From: Pectobacterium sp013449375
GTDB lineage: Bacteria > Pseudomonadota > Gammaproteobacteria > Enterobacterales > Enterobacteriaceae
Assembly (NCBI RefSeq): GCF_048593165.1
Contig: NZ_CP184271.1
Strand: one strand, 5' to 3'
Length of the DNA: 64,000 nt
Each line of letters begins with the position of its first letter. The first letter of the stretch is position 1. The position numbers and the translations under genes are program-made. This document shows positions 1 to 7,476 of this stretch, piece by piece. Under the pieces are notes generated by a model. It saw nothing but the letters and a program-made list of their open reading frames with translations, was not told the origin of the DNA and ran no database searches.

Positions 1-143
1 GCGGAGATTACCAGCCACATGAAATCGCTGGTAGCGAAGAGGTCTGGGCTAACGGTGGTGAAGTGAAAGTCCTGAACTTTGAGGACGGCTGTTCCACGAC
101 GAACATCATCAACACGATTAAAGCTAACACGTCTCAATCTTAA
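1..143 (+). CDS. hldE: HldE C-terminal end (partial)
   Basis: The frame starting at base 3 is open from the window edge to TAA at 141-143 and encodes 46 residues. They contain GDYQPHEIAGSEEVWANGG followed by a VLNFEDGCSTTNII stretch, which I recognise as the C-terminus of HldE (RfaE), the bifunctional D-glycero-beta-D-manno-heptose-7-phosphate kinase and heptose-1-phosphate adenylyltransferase. HldE supplies ADP-heptose for the lipopolysaccharide inner core in the cytoplasm. Only the end of the adenylyltransferase domain is visible. Its position just ahead of ligA is unlike E. coli, where ligA follows zipA. Confidence 0.85.
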   Translation, partial: GDYQPHEIAGSEEVWANGGEVKVLNFEDGCSTTNIINTIKANTSQS

Positions 144-197
144 AAAATAAAACTGACGGTGCTCGAGTGATCCCGACGCCGTTCAGGCCGCAAGCTA

Positions 198-234
198 ATG
201 ATTCTCGCTCTGACACATCACGGGCGAGAATCAT
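198..234 (+). terminator. hairpin between hldE and ligA
   Basis: An 11-base perfect inverted repeat (198-208 and 224-234, atgattctcgc and its complement) encloses a 15-base loop. It lies after the hldE stop and before ligA. No T-tract follows, so a terminator role is only likely. Confidence 0.45.
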
Positions 235-278
235 AACAATCATAACGCCGACAGGGCGACACGTCAGATAAAACAGGT

Positions 279-2333
279 ATGAAACCAGTGAAGAAAGAAC
301 CAGCCGAAGTGAATGTGGTCGCACTGCGGGTAGCGGAGTTGCGCCGGGTCTTACGCCATCACGAATACAAATATCACGTTGAAGATGCGCCCGAAATTCC
401 TGATGTTGAATATGACAAACTCATGCAGGAACTGAAAGCGTTAGAGACGGATCACCCCGAGCTGGTAACCAGTGATTCTCCCACGCAGCGAGTGGGGGCA
501 GCGCCGCTGGCGGCATTTGAACAGGTACGCCATGAAGTGCCGATGTTATCGCTGGATAACGTATTTGATGAAGAGAGCTATCTGGCCTTCAGCAAGCGAA
601 TTGGCGACAGGCTAAAAAATGGTGACGATCTGACATTCTGCTGTGAGCTAAAACTGGATGGTCTAGCTGTCAGCTTGTTGTATGAAAACGGTGTTCTGGT
701 ACAGGCGGCTACGCGCGGGGATGGTACGACCGGGGAAAATATCACCAGTAACATTCGTACCGTTGCGGCGATTCCGCTGCGCCTTGAAGGTGAGAATATT
801 CCGCGCCGTGTTGAAGTGCGCGGTGAAGTGTTTATGAAACACAACGGTTTTGAAAAGCTGAACGAAGAAGCTCGTCGTACGGGGAGTAAAGTGTTTGCCA
901 ACCCGCGCAATGCTGCGGCTGGATCGCTGCGCCAGCTCGACCCACGCATTACGGCTAAACGTCCGCTGACCTTCTTCTGCTATGGTGTTGGGTTGCTAGA
1001 AGGCGGAGAACTTCCCGCCAGCCACTGGGAACGGTTGATGCAGTTCAAAGCGTGGGGATTGCCGGTGAGCGATAAAATCAAGCGCTGTACCGGTCCGGCC
1101 GAGGTGCTCGATTTTTATCGTCAGGTCGAACAAACCCGCAGTGCGTTAGGCTTTGATATCGACGGCGTCGTTGTCAAAGTTGACTCGCTGGAATTGCAGG
1201 AGCGGTTAGGGTTTGTTGCCCGCGCGCCTCGCTGGGCAGTAGCTTTTAAATTCCCAGCGCAGGAACAACTGACCTGGGTACGTGATGTCGAGTTTCAGGT
1301 TGGGCGCACAGGGGCGATTACGCCAGTCGCGCGTCTGGAACCGGTCGCTGTGGCCGGGGTTATCGTTAGCAACGCCACGCTGCATAATGCCGATGAGATA
1401 GATCGGCTAGGTTTACAGATTGGTGATCGCGTGATTGTGCGTCGAGCGGGGGATGTGATCCCGCAGATCGTTGGCATCGTGGAATCTGAACGGCCAGAAA
1501 CGGTACAACCGATCGTTTTCCCTTCGGCCTGCCCCGTGTGCGGTTCGGATGTTGAACGCGTAGAAGGGGAGGCCGTTACGCGCTGTACCGGTGGGTTGAT
1601 CTGTGGTGCTCAGCGTAAAGAGGCGCTGAAGCATTTTGTTTCTCGCCGTGCGTTGGATGTGGAAGGCATGGGCGATAAGATCATCGATCAGTTGGTGGAA
1701 AAAGAGTACGTCAAGACGCCGGCCGACCTGTTTCGCCTGAGTGCTGGGATTATGACAGGGCTGGATCGCATGGGGCCGAAGTCTGCGATGAATCTGGTCA
1801 ATGCGCTGGAAAAGGCGAAAAGCACGACGCTGGCTCGCTTCCTGTATGCATTGGGGATTCGTGACGTTGGTGAATCAACCGCTGCCAACCTCGCCGCTCA
1901 TTTTGGTTCACTGGAAGCACTTTTTGCTGCCGATGACGAAGCGCTGCTAGCGGTGCCGGATGTCGGTAAAGTTGTTGCTGCACATGTACGTCATTTCCTT
2001 GAGGAAGAGCATAACCAAACCGTTATTCGCGAACTGACCGATCCCACAGGCATCAACCTTCACTGGCCTGAGGTTCTGGTCGTCAAAGCCGAAGAGATCG
2101 ACAGCCCATTCGCAGGGAAAACGGTGGTATTGACCGGATCGCTGAGTATTTTGTCCCGTGACGAAGCCAAAGATCGGCTAACAGCGTTAGGCGCAAAAGT
2201 GAGTGGCAGCGTCTCGAAGAAAACCGATATGGTGATTGCTGGTGAAGCCGCGGGCTCTAAATTGGCGAAGGCGCAAGAATTGGGGATCCCAGTGATCGAT
2301 GAGGCGGAAATGATCCGACTATTGGGAGAGTAA
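279..2333 (+). CDS. ligA: NAD-dependent DNA ligase LigA
   Basis: This 684-residue protein seals nicks in duplex DNA using NAD+ and is essential in replication and repair. The adenylated lysine lies in the CELKLDG motif (about K125). The N-terminal Ia/nucleotidyltransferase domain is followed by the OB fold, a four-cysteine zinc finger (CPVCGSD, then two further Cys), helix-hairpin-helix repeats and a C-terminal BRCT domain (about 605-684). It matches E. coli LigA closely along its length. The ATG at 279 gives an N-terminus about ten residues longer than E. coli (671 aa) and has a poor ribosome site, so one of the nearby GTG codons (309 or 315) is possible. The stop is three bases before the ypeB start, which suggests one transcript. 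Confidence 0.97.
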   Translation: MKPVKKEPAEVNVVALRVAELRRVLRHHEYKYHVEDAPEIPDVEYDKLMQELKALETDHPELVTSDSPTQRVGAAPLAAFEQVRHEVPMLSLDNVFDEESYLAFSKRIGDRLKNGDDLTFCCELKLDGLAVSLLYENGVLVQAATRGDGTTGENITSNIRTVAAIPLRLEGENIPRRVEVRGEVFMKHNGFEKLNEEARRTGSKVFANPRNAAAGSLRQLDPRITAKRPLTFFCYGVGLLEGGELPASHWERLMQFKAWGLPVSDKIKRCTGPAEVLDFYRQVEQTRSALGFDIDGVVVKVDSLELQERLGFVARAPRWAVAFKFPAQEQLTWVRDVEFQVGRTGAITPVARLEPVAVAGVIVSNATLHNADEIDRLGLQIGDRVIVRRAGDVIPQIVGIVESERPETVQPIVFPSACPVCGSDVERVEGEAVTRCTGGLICGAQRKEALKHFVSRRALDVEGMGDKIIDQLVEKEYVKTPADLFRLSAGIMTGLDRMGPKSAMNLVNALEKAKSTTLARFLYALGIRDVGESTAANLAAHFGSLEALFAADDEALLAVPDVGKVVAAHVRHFLEEEHNQTVIRELTDPTGINLHWPEVLVVKAEEIDSPFAGKTVVLTGSLSILSRDEAKDRLTALGAKVSGSVSKKTDMVIAGEAAGSKLAKAQELGIPVIDEAEMIRLLGE

Positions 2334-2336
2334 GCG

Positions 2337-2558
2337 GTGGAAAAAGAAGACCTGATAGACATTGCCACGATGCAGATGCCGTTTGGTAAATACAAAGGGC
2401 GAGTGCTGATCGATTTACCGGAAGAATATCTGCTGTGGTTCTCCCGCAAGGATGAATTTCCTAAAGGTCGCTTAGGTGAATTGATGCAGACTACGCTGGC
2501 AATCAAGATAGAGGGTCTACAAGGTTTGGTAACACCGCTGAAGCGGCCTCGTCCCTGA
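2337..2558 (+). CDS. ypeB: YpeB-like DUF3820 protein
   Basis: This 73-residue protein of the DUF3820 family contains MPFGKYKG, LPEEYLLWF and FPKGRLGELM, the conserved core of the family. E. coli ypeB occupies the same place directly after ligA. The function is not established; some homologues are labelled quorum-sensing-regulated virulence factors. It starts at GTG, with a GGGAGAG ribosome site inside the end of ligA, so it is probably translated with ligA. Confidence 0.85.
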   Translation: MEKEDLIDIATMQMPFGKYKGRVLIDLPEEYLLWFSRKDEFPKGRLGELMQTTLAIKIEGLQGLVTPLKRPRP

Positions 2559-2586
2559 TTATCATTTCCTGTCGTAACCTCTGACG

Positions 2587-2617
2587 AAAAAAGGTCGCTT
2601 CAATCAAGCGGCCTTTT
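2587..2617 (+). terminator. rho-independent terminator of ligA-ypeB
   Basis: The stem ggtcgctt/aagcggcc (one G-T wobble) has a five-base loop and is preceded by an A-run and followed by TTTT. It lies about 30 bases after the ypeB stop. It also marks the left limit of the accessory island. Confidence 0.85.
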
Positions 2618-2656
2618 ACTTCTACTGGCTACTCTATCTGATTAGAAGTGAGATAA

Positions 2657-2773
2657 ATGGACAAGGTACTGCAAGATAAATGGGATGTTGTGGTACCTGA
2701 CGGGACGTTGTGGAACAGTATCAATGAAACACTTTTACCGTATGTGAAAAAACAGGCCAGACGCAAAATTTAG
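2657..2773 (+). CDS. small hypothetical ORF, possible fragment
   Basis: ATG at 2657 opens 38 codons beginning MDKVLQDKWD and ending in a basic KKQARRKI tail. A purine-rich gaagtgagata precedes the start. I do not recognise the product. It is the first reading frame after the ypeB terminator and could be a remnant of a longer island gene, a small genuine protein or chance. Confidence 0.3.
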   Translation: MDKVLQDKWDVVVPDGTLWNSINETLLPYVKKQARRKI

Positions 2774-2832
2774 TAATTATTCTCCTAGTGATCGCTTTGA
2801 AATACGTCATATGCACATAGGAAATACACGCC

Positions 2833-2867
2833 TTGCCCGCCCAAACCAAAAAAACCGGTTGGGCGAG
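2833..2867 (-). terminator. hairpin terminator after the coiled-coil gene
   Basis: A GC-rich inverted repeat (cgcccaaacc near 2839-2848 against ggttgggcg at 2857-2865) lies just past the stop of the minus-strand gene at 2884. An A-run in the loop reads as T on the minus strand. It probably terminates that gene. Confidence 0.5.
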
Positions 2868-2883
2868 TTTCAAATAGGCAGAA

Positions 2884-3840
2884 TCAGTGACTGGCCGTAT
2901 GGTTTGGCTCTGGGTTAATAACTACCTCATCTTTATCAGCCCAATTAGGACGAGGATCGTATTCCCGATAAGCAGGCAGATTTAAATCATAACGCATTCC
3001 CCTTATTATTCCCTCTATATCGTCAAGAATACCAGCCATGTATCCAGCATGCACAACACCAGTAGTTTCAGTATCCGATGAAAGCGTACAGAATCCGTTA
3101 TTAATACCCATTAAGTCTGAAAGCGTAGCTGCCTGTAAACCAGCAATTTCGCACTTTAGATGGGCGATTTTTTCTTCTGGGGTTTCACGTTGTACACGAA
3201 CGCGAAATTTCTCTTTAATCTCGAAGTTTTCATCAATTAAGCGATGAACCTTTTCTTTTTGTTCAGCGAGTAATTGACGATTGATTTCAAGATCTGTCTG
3301 TAATTCATTTTTTTCTTTCTCGTGCTTGGAGATCAAATCCTCTGCCAGTTCCAGTAATGCGGCCTTGTCACCTTCTTTCGCCACCTCTATGAGGGCACTT
3401 TTCTGGTCTTCCGGCAGGCGGCGGAATTGTCGCAGTTCGCGGTAGCCGATCCCCATGCGAGACATGGATTCAAGGGCTTCTTCACCAAAGGCGCGTAGGT
3501 TGGCGATGTCCTGATTGGCCTTTTCATCGGAAACGCCGAGTAATTCGCAAAACTCTTGCCATGTACCTAAAAACTCCAAACCGTTTGGGCTTTTTTTACC
3601 TTTAAGGTTGCGGTATAGCTTGTTTTCTTTGACAAATGCGAGTTTGGAACTCCAAACCGTTTGGGAAAATTTGCCAAACGCTTCCGCCATCTGGGCCTGC
3701 CCCAATAGCTGGTTCAGCAAGTCACGCTCGTCGTTAAACTGGCTGCTAATCGTCGCCATCAGGTTCGGTATTGCTGCAAATTCAGGATTCAATTTGGCAT
3801 CCTGAGCCAGTTCTATCTTGGGTGATTTTGTACGTGCCAT
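2884..3840 (-). CDS. island coiled-coil protein, putative DNA-associated
   Basis: This 318-residue protein is not recognised with certainty. The frame is open to a TTG at 3873, but ATG at 3840 has AAGGAC seven bases upstream and is preferred. Residues 1-90 are helical and polar. A stretch reading WQEFCELLGVSDEKANQDI, then MGIGYRELRQFRRLP, resembles small helical modules of phage and plasmid proteins that follow host-nuclease or partition genes. Residues about 175-235 are a heptad-rich coiled coil (KHEKEKNELQTDLEINRQL). The C-terminus is acidic and probably flexible. It directly follows a ribbon-helix-helix gene on the same strand and probably shares its transcript. A role in regulation or maintenance of the island is inference. 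Confidence 0.6.
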   Translation of the reverse strand: MARTKSPKIELAQDAKLNPEFAAIPNLMATISSQFNDERDLLNQLLGQAQMAEAFGKFSQTVWSSKLAFVKENKLYRNLKGKKSPNGLEFLGTWQEFCELLGVSDEKANQDIANLRAFGEEALESMSRMGIGYRELRQFRRLPEDQKSALIEVAKEGDKAALLELAEDLISKHEKEKNELQTDLEINRQLLAEQKEKVHRLIDENFEIKEKFRVRVQRETPEEKIAHLKCEIAGLQAATLSDLMGINNGFCTLSSDTETTGVVHAGYMAGILDDIEGIIRGMRYDLNLPAYREYDPRPNWADKDEVVINPEPNHTASH

Positions 3841-3869
3841 TAAGTAGTCCTTATATGCTCTAACCAAGT

Positions 3870-4046
3870 TCAACTGTTTGGATCAATGCCCCTTGCCAGT
3901 AGTTCTTTACGAAGAATGCGTTTCATCCATGCTGCAAGTGATTCATCTCCATCCTGTTTTTGTGCTTTTTCCATAGATTCTCTAAAGGAACTCTCTAGTC
4001 GTAACTGAAAAGGGGCACTTTTTTTTGTACTCTTTTGTGTTGACAT
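3870..4046 (-). CDS. Arc/ribbon-helix-helix-like small protein
   Basis: This 58-residue frame begins MSTQKSTKKSAPFQLRLESS. A basic N-terminal tail is followed by a short strand (APFQLRLE) and two helices (FRESMEKAQKQDGDE, LAAWMKRILRKELLARG). That is the layout of ribbon-helix-helix DNA-binding proteins such as Arc, and of small ICE or plasmid regulators. Its stop overlaps the TTG at 3873 of the next gene, consistent with co-transcription. It lies divergent from the gene at 4179, so it may repress the shared 130-base intergenic region. The function is inferred from fold pattern and position only. Confidence 0.65.
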   Translation of the reverse strand: MSTQKSTKKSAPFQLRLESSFRESMEKAQKQDGDESLAAWMKRILRKELLARGIDPNS

Positions 4047-4114
4047 GTTAATTATACCTAATTACATTTTAATTGTCATGATAATGTACATCACATTGGA
4101 TGACAAAAACAACA

Positions 4115-4147
4115 AAGCCCGACTGTGCTGTAACACAAGCCGGGCTT
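4115..4147 (+). promoter_or_regulatory. leader hairpin upstream of 4179 gene
   Basis: The stem aagcccg (4115-4121) pairs with cgggctt (4141-4147), with an inner tgtg/caca pairing. It sits 31 bases before the ATG at 4179, within the divergent intergenic region, so it would be in the 5' leader. It could be an attenuator, a protein-binding site or an RNA stability element. No T-tract follows. Confidence 0.45.
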
Positions 4148-4178
4148 CTGACCACACCGTTATAGAAGGATAACGACA

Positions 4179-5093
4179 ATGGCTGGTAATAAGTCTAGCA
4201 ACTCTAGCACAGCAAACCAAGTTGATATGGTCAGTGCATTACTGACTCAAAGTGATAACTCTCAGGCTGGCACCGTGACCCTGATTTCTGCTGGGATTCA
4301 ATTGCTTTTAATCAAAGCGAATGAACCTCATGGTGAATTCGCCAGAAGAATTTCTAAATTAGGCATCCCACTCAGTTTGGCCGGAAAAGCGATGCGCATC
4401 GCCCTGACATTTGGCGGTGATGTGCCACGCGCTGCAATCGCCCGAACTGGTATCGGTAAAACAAAACTAGCCCTTCTTACCCGTCTGGATACGGAGTCAC
4501 TTGATGCTCTTGCCAGTGGGGGACTATATAATGGCTATACCCTTGATGATATTCTCAATATGGGGGTCAGAAAATTACAGCAGATTATTCAGTCCGGCGA
4601 ACCTATTACTATCGACAAAAGGCAGGAAGATAAATCAGATAATTGCACTCTCAGCATTGAAGAAAAATCATCCCAAAGGGAAGATGAGGGTACTAGTTCT
4701 GACCATATCCCTAGCGTAGGTAGTTGCTATATAGAAATTGATAGCAATATGACGGCAACCGTTAAAGAATGCGGCAGTAATATCGTCGTGTTCTCTTATA
4801 AGCAATATCCACAGGCAAGCCATAGTCTTCCTTTGGAGCGCTTTATTAATAACTTTAAGTTTATCAGCACACCATTACTGAATTTATCGAAGGATGACCA
4901 TAAAAAAACTTATTGCCGTGAGTTATTTCGAGTGGCTTTACGTTATTCGGGCATAACTGAACTGGATATACTGACAAAATCCGTTGAGGCTCTTATTGCC
5001 CGTTCACTGGCAGATGAATATAATCCGGGACTTAATGCCGCCAGCTATGAAGTGTATAATAAATTCGTGATTAATCGGAGGACTGGGAAATGA
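4179..5093 (+). CDS. unrecognised island protein, 304 residues
   Basis: The family is not identified. The start ATG follows agaaggataacgaca, with AGAAGGA as ribosome site. Residues about 35-130 form a helical block (EFARRISKLGIPLSLAGKAM, KTKLALLTRLDTESLDALA, GYTLDDILNMGVRKLQQII). The pattern of 'helix-turn-helix, then LL-x-LD-x-E, then TLDDI-x-M' recalls helical modules in phage and plasmid accessory proteins. Residues 140-175 are low complexity and charged. The C-terminal half has a beta-like region (CYIEIDSNMTATVKECGSNI) and ends in helices. The stop overlaps the next gene (ATGA at 5090-5093), so the two are translationally coupled. Confidence 0.7.
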   Translation: MAGNKSSNSSTANQVDMVSALLTQSDNSQAGTVTLISAGIQLLLIKANEPHGEFARRISKLGIPLSLAGKAMRIALTFGGDVPRAAIARTGIGKTKLALLTRLDTESLDALASGGLYNGYTLDDILNMGVRKLQQIIQSGEPITIDKRQEDKSDNCTLSIEEKSSQREDEGTSSDHIPSVGSCYIEIDSNMTATVKECGSNIVVFSYKQYPQASHSLPLERFINNFKFISTPLLNLSKDDHKKTYCRELFRVALRYSGITELDILTKSVEALIARSLADEYNPGLNAASYEVYNKFVINRRTGK

Positions 5094-5353
5094 AAATTAC
5101 TGACAATTTCAGAGCCTTTCCCCATGAGTCACAGGGAACGTCATATGACATTATGTTTGTTAATGTAGATGTACCAAGCAATGAATTATGGGAAGCTGCG
5201 ACAAGTCGCCTTGAAGCTGTTCGTCGTCTGAATGATGAAATCGCCATGATAAATTCAAAAAATGCGAGTCAATCCCCGCTCGCTCTGGTAAATAGTATTT
5301 TGTTGTCTGACGCAATGGCAATGATTAATCTGATAGGTGATCGCCTAAAGTGA
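5090..5353 (+). CDS. unrecognised small island protein, 87 residues
   Basis: This gene starts inside the stop of the 4179 gene (ATGA overlap), with GGAGG about ten bases upstream in that gene. The protein begins MKITDNFRAFPHESQGTSYD, has a strand-rich N-terminus (YDIMFVNVDVPSNELWEA) and a helical C-terminal half (SRLEAVRRLNDEIAMINSKN). It resembles small plasmid or ICE accessory proteins in size and coupling, but I cannot name a family. It is the last gene before a strong terminator. Confidence 0.65.
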   Translation: MKITDNFRAFPHESQGTSYDIMFVNVDVPSNELWEAATSRLEAVRRLNDEIAMINSKNASQSPLALVNSILLSDAMAMINLIGDRLK

Positions 5354-5378
5354 TAAGTGAAATGTGACTTGCTTATTA

Positions 5379-5416
5379 TTAACAGCCTTTCATTGAAGGG
5401 CTGTTAATATTTTCGT
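5379..5416 (+). terminator. terminator after 5090 gene
   Basis: The inverted repeat ttaacagcc/ggctgttaa (5379-5387 and 5399-5407) has a loop of about 11 bases and is followed by tattttcgtttt. It lies 26 bases after the stop of the 87-residue gene and closes that two-gene unit. Confidence 0.75.
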
Positions 5417-5566
5417 TTTATGCAAAATCTCTTTTGTTACGTCCCCCTGTTCGATTAATACGACATAGGGAATGAGTTATAACCTGCCCGAAAAATTCCC
5501 ATCCCCTATTACATGTGCTCGGGATAGTTGGCTTCCCGTTTCTAAACCACGTTAAAAAACATGCGT

Positions 5567-5763
5567 AACTACTCTCAGTATTATTAATCAACTTTAAAAG
5601 AACTCTCAGGGACTTTTTCACCCAAACTCAGGCCTACGCTTACCGAGCGTGCCTGACGTACCTTGTAAAGCTTTATAAAGGCTTTGCGGCTCATGTTGAG
5701 AAGCGTGCGGAACCCAATCCCGCATACTTGCTTGATGCAGATAGTAACCAACCATTCAAATGA
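5567..5763 (+). pseudogene. start-less open frame, possible gene remnant
   Basis: After a TAA, this frame stays open for 65 codons to TGA at 5761-5763 with no ATG or GTG and no TTG until near its end. The translation looks protein-like, including RDFFTQTQAYAYRACLTYLV and GFAAHVEKRAEPNPAYLL. It ends seven bases before the Mor-like gene and overlaps its TGAGG ribosome site. I read it as the 3' end of a lost upstream gene. The 5420-5566 stretch before it holds nothing I can name. Confidence 0.35.
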
Positions 5764-5770
5764 GGCTATT

Positions 5771-6184
5771 ATGGAAAAAGTAAAAAGCATTTCCTTATCC
5801 AAGAAAAAAGGCATAAAAGGCGCTGAGGCCTTGGCTTACTTTGGCGAATTATTTTCCCGTCTTCTGACAGAGGAAGGCGTTGAAGAAAAACGAGCCTATG
5901 AGATAGGACTGAATATCATGGAAGAAATCAGAAGAGAGTTGGGTGGTCAGTATGTTTATTTCCCAATGGGAATGTTTGTAGGTAAATATGAGAAAAGAGA
6001 AGAAATTTACTCTGATTTTTTGGCAGGTAAATCCATACCTGAACTCGCACAAGAATATAATTATTCAATGCAAGGAATTTACAGAATAATCGCAATAGTC
6101 AGGGATTGCATAAAAAAAGAGCGTGAGGAAGAGTTAGAAGAAAAAAGAAAAAAAGAAAAAGAGCGCTGGAAGCGGGAAAATTAA
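5771..6184 (+). CDS. Mor-family phage transcriptional activator
   Basis: This 137-residue protein resembles the Mor/C activators of phage Mu, which dimerise and switch on middle or late operons. The diagnostic stretch is GGQYVYFP (about 57-64), then REEIYSDFLAGKSIPELAQE and YNYSMQGIYRII, which is the Mor dimerisation strand plus helix-turn-helix. A highly charged Lys/Glu tail follows. The frame extends upstream, but ATG at 5771 has TGAGG six bases ahead and matches the family length. The next gene starts three bases after its stop, so it heads a co-directional phage block and may activate it. Confidence 0.82.
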   Translation: MEKVKSISLSKKKGIKGAEALAYFGELFSRLLTEEGVEEKRAYEIGLNIMEEIRRELGGQYVYFPMGMFVGKYEKREEIYSDFLAGKSIPELAQEYNYSMQGIYRIIAIVRDCIKKEREEELEEKRKKEKERWKREN

Positions 6185-6187
6185 CAC

Positions 6188-6799
6188 ATGAATCTTGATA
6201 ATCTGAAAGTGGTGAATGTTTTTCGTTCCGGCACACATAAGGATGGCAATGGTAGTACGATCACCATCAGCGATGTGGATATGGGAAACACAGCCGCAGC
6301 CTACAATTCATTGTCGAAAACGCATGGGAAAGCCCCCCTGTTTTTAGGGCATCCACGTAGTGATGCAACAGCATATGGCGATATTGTCGGGCTTGCCGTT
6401 GCCGGTAACAATATGCTGGCGCTGCTTGACCCCAAACCAGAGCTGGTAAGCTGGGTCAAACGTGGTGATATAAACGCGGTGTCGATGAGCTATGACCCTC
6501 CTGATAGTCAGCAAAACCCTTATCCCGGCGTTTATTATCCTCGTCATCTTGGCTTTCTTGGCCCAATGAATGGCATGAAACCCGCCATTAAGAATCTCGA
6601 TCCGCTGGCCTTTATGGAAAGTCCTGAAATGCCAGTAACCTTTAGTAATGGCAGCGAATGCGTCTATTTTTCTGAGTACGACGCTATTGTTGACAGAAAA
6701 CAGGCTGGCATAGATCGCCTTGCTCGTGAGTTCTCCGTAGTTGGTAACGTGAGTTATGAACAAGGCTTAAGAATATCATTAGAATTCTGGAGTTATTAA
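6188..6799 (+). CDS. Mu I-protease-like phage protein
   Basis: This 203-residue protein begins MNLDNLKVVNVFRSGTHKDG. It contains an APLFLGHP stretch (about 48-56), a GDIVGLAV strand, AVSMSYDPP and a PRHLGFLGPMNGMKPAIKNL segment. These match the order seen in Mu-like head maturation proteases and scaffolds (protein I and relatives): an FR-x-G start, a GHP turn, an S-x-x-Y/F segment and an H-x-x-FLG-x-x-PAI segment. The usual family is 300 or more residues with a scaffold tail. Here the protein stops early, so the scaffold part is missing or divergent. No capsid or portal gene accompanies it. Confidence 0.6.
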   Translation: MNLDNLKVVNVFRSGTHKDGNGSTITISDVDMGNTAAAYNSLSKTHGKAPLFLGHPRSDATAYGDIVGLAVAGNNMLALLDPKPELVSWVKRGDINAVSMSYDPPDSQQNPYPGVYYPRHLGFLGPMNGMKPAIKNLDPLAFMESPEMPVTFSNGSECVYFSEYDAIVDRKQAGIDRLAREFSVVGNVSYEQGLRISLEFWSY

Positions 6800-6802
6800 G
6801 TT

Positions 6803-7408
6803 ATGACCAAATCATCTAAAACTATCGACTCACTGGGTGAAGTGAAAACTACGCTTTCGGAGCTTCTTAATAAGAAGAAAACGTTAATAGATAAAATCAG
6901 TGATATCAATTTACAAATTGGTAAATTACAGGCGATGCCAATGTCACTGGATGATTATTGCACATTCATTCCAGATTTCATTAATCGCTTTGGTTCAGAT
7001 GTGTTTTCATCACTGAAACGAAGTATGACAAGATTAAATAATGAAGGGAATTCTGAAACATGGGGGAATTTAGAAAAAGAAAATGGTGAGATTGTTGGGC
7101 TGACACGGTTACTGGGTTTTTCTGGACTGGCTAAATCTGACGATAATAATTTGGAAATATTACGCTATCTCTGTTTTTTATTTCCCGATGAGATAACTGG
7201 AAAGGTTATCGAAGCACTTAAAAATGACACATCAACCATTTGGGGGAATGAGTCATTACCTCCCATCTCCGAACGCAGAGAAAGCGTTAAATTGTTGGTG
7301 GAACAACGAATACCGCTTGAAGCTGAGTTGGAATCTGTTTCTGCTGAAATTGAAAGTATTAGCAGTCTTTTCAAAGAAATGCCGACAATAGACGGTCTGG
7401 CTGAATAA
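6803..7408 (+). CDS. unrecognised coiled-coil protein of phage block
   Basis: This 201-residue protein starts three bases after the preceding stop. Its N-terminal helix (LGEVKTTLSELLNKKKTLIDK then ISDINLQIGKL) and C-terminal helix (LVEQRIPLEAELESVSAEIESI) are heptad-rich and could pair as a coiled coil. The middle carries SLDDYCTFIPDFINRFG and a helical ILRYLCFLFPDEI stretch. In Mu-like and lambda-like phages the position just ahead of the tape measure is held by tail-assembly chaperones, but the sequence does not identify it as one. Function unknown. Confidence 0.6.
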   Translation: MTKSSKTIDSLGEVKTTLSELLNKKKTLIDKISDINLQIGKLQAMPMSLDDYCTFIPDFINRFGSDVFSSLKRSMTRLNNEGNSETWGNLEKENGEIVGLTRLLGFSGLAKSDDNNLEILRYLCFLFPDEITGKVIEALKNDTSTIWGNESLPPISERRESVKLLVEQRIPLEAELESVSAEIESISSLFKEMPTIDGLAE

Positions 7409-7476
7409 CGAACATTTTTATGATAGCCGATGCAATACGTTGATATTGAATCGGCGTTCGTTTAACGGAGTTTCCT

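Noticed and set aside
2884..3840. Identification as a ParB partition protein
   Set aside because: No ParB nuclease box or helix-turn-helix of the ParB type is visible; only a coiled coil and helical modules are seen.
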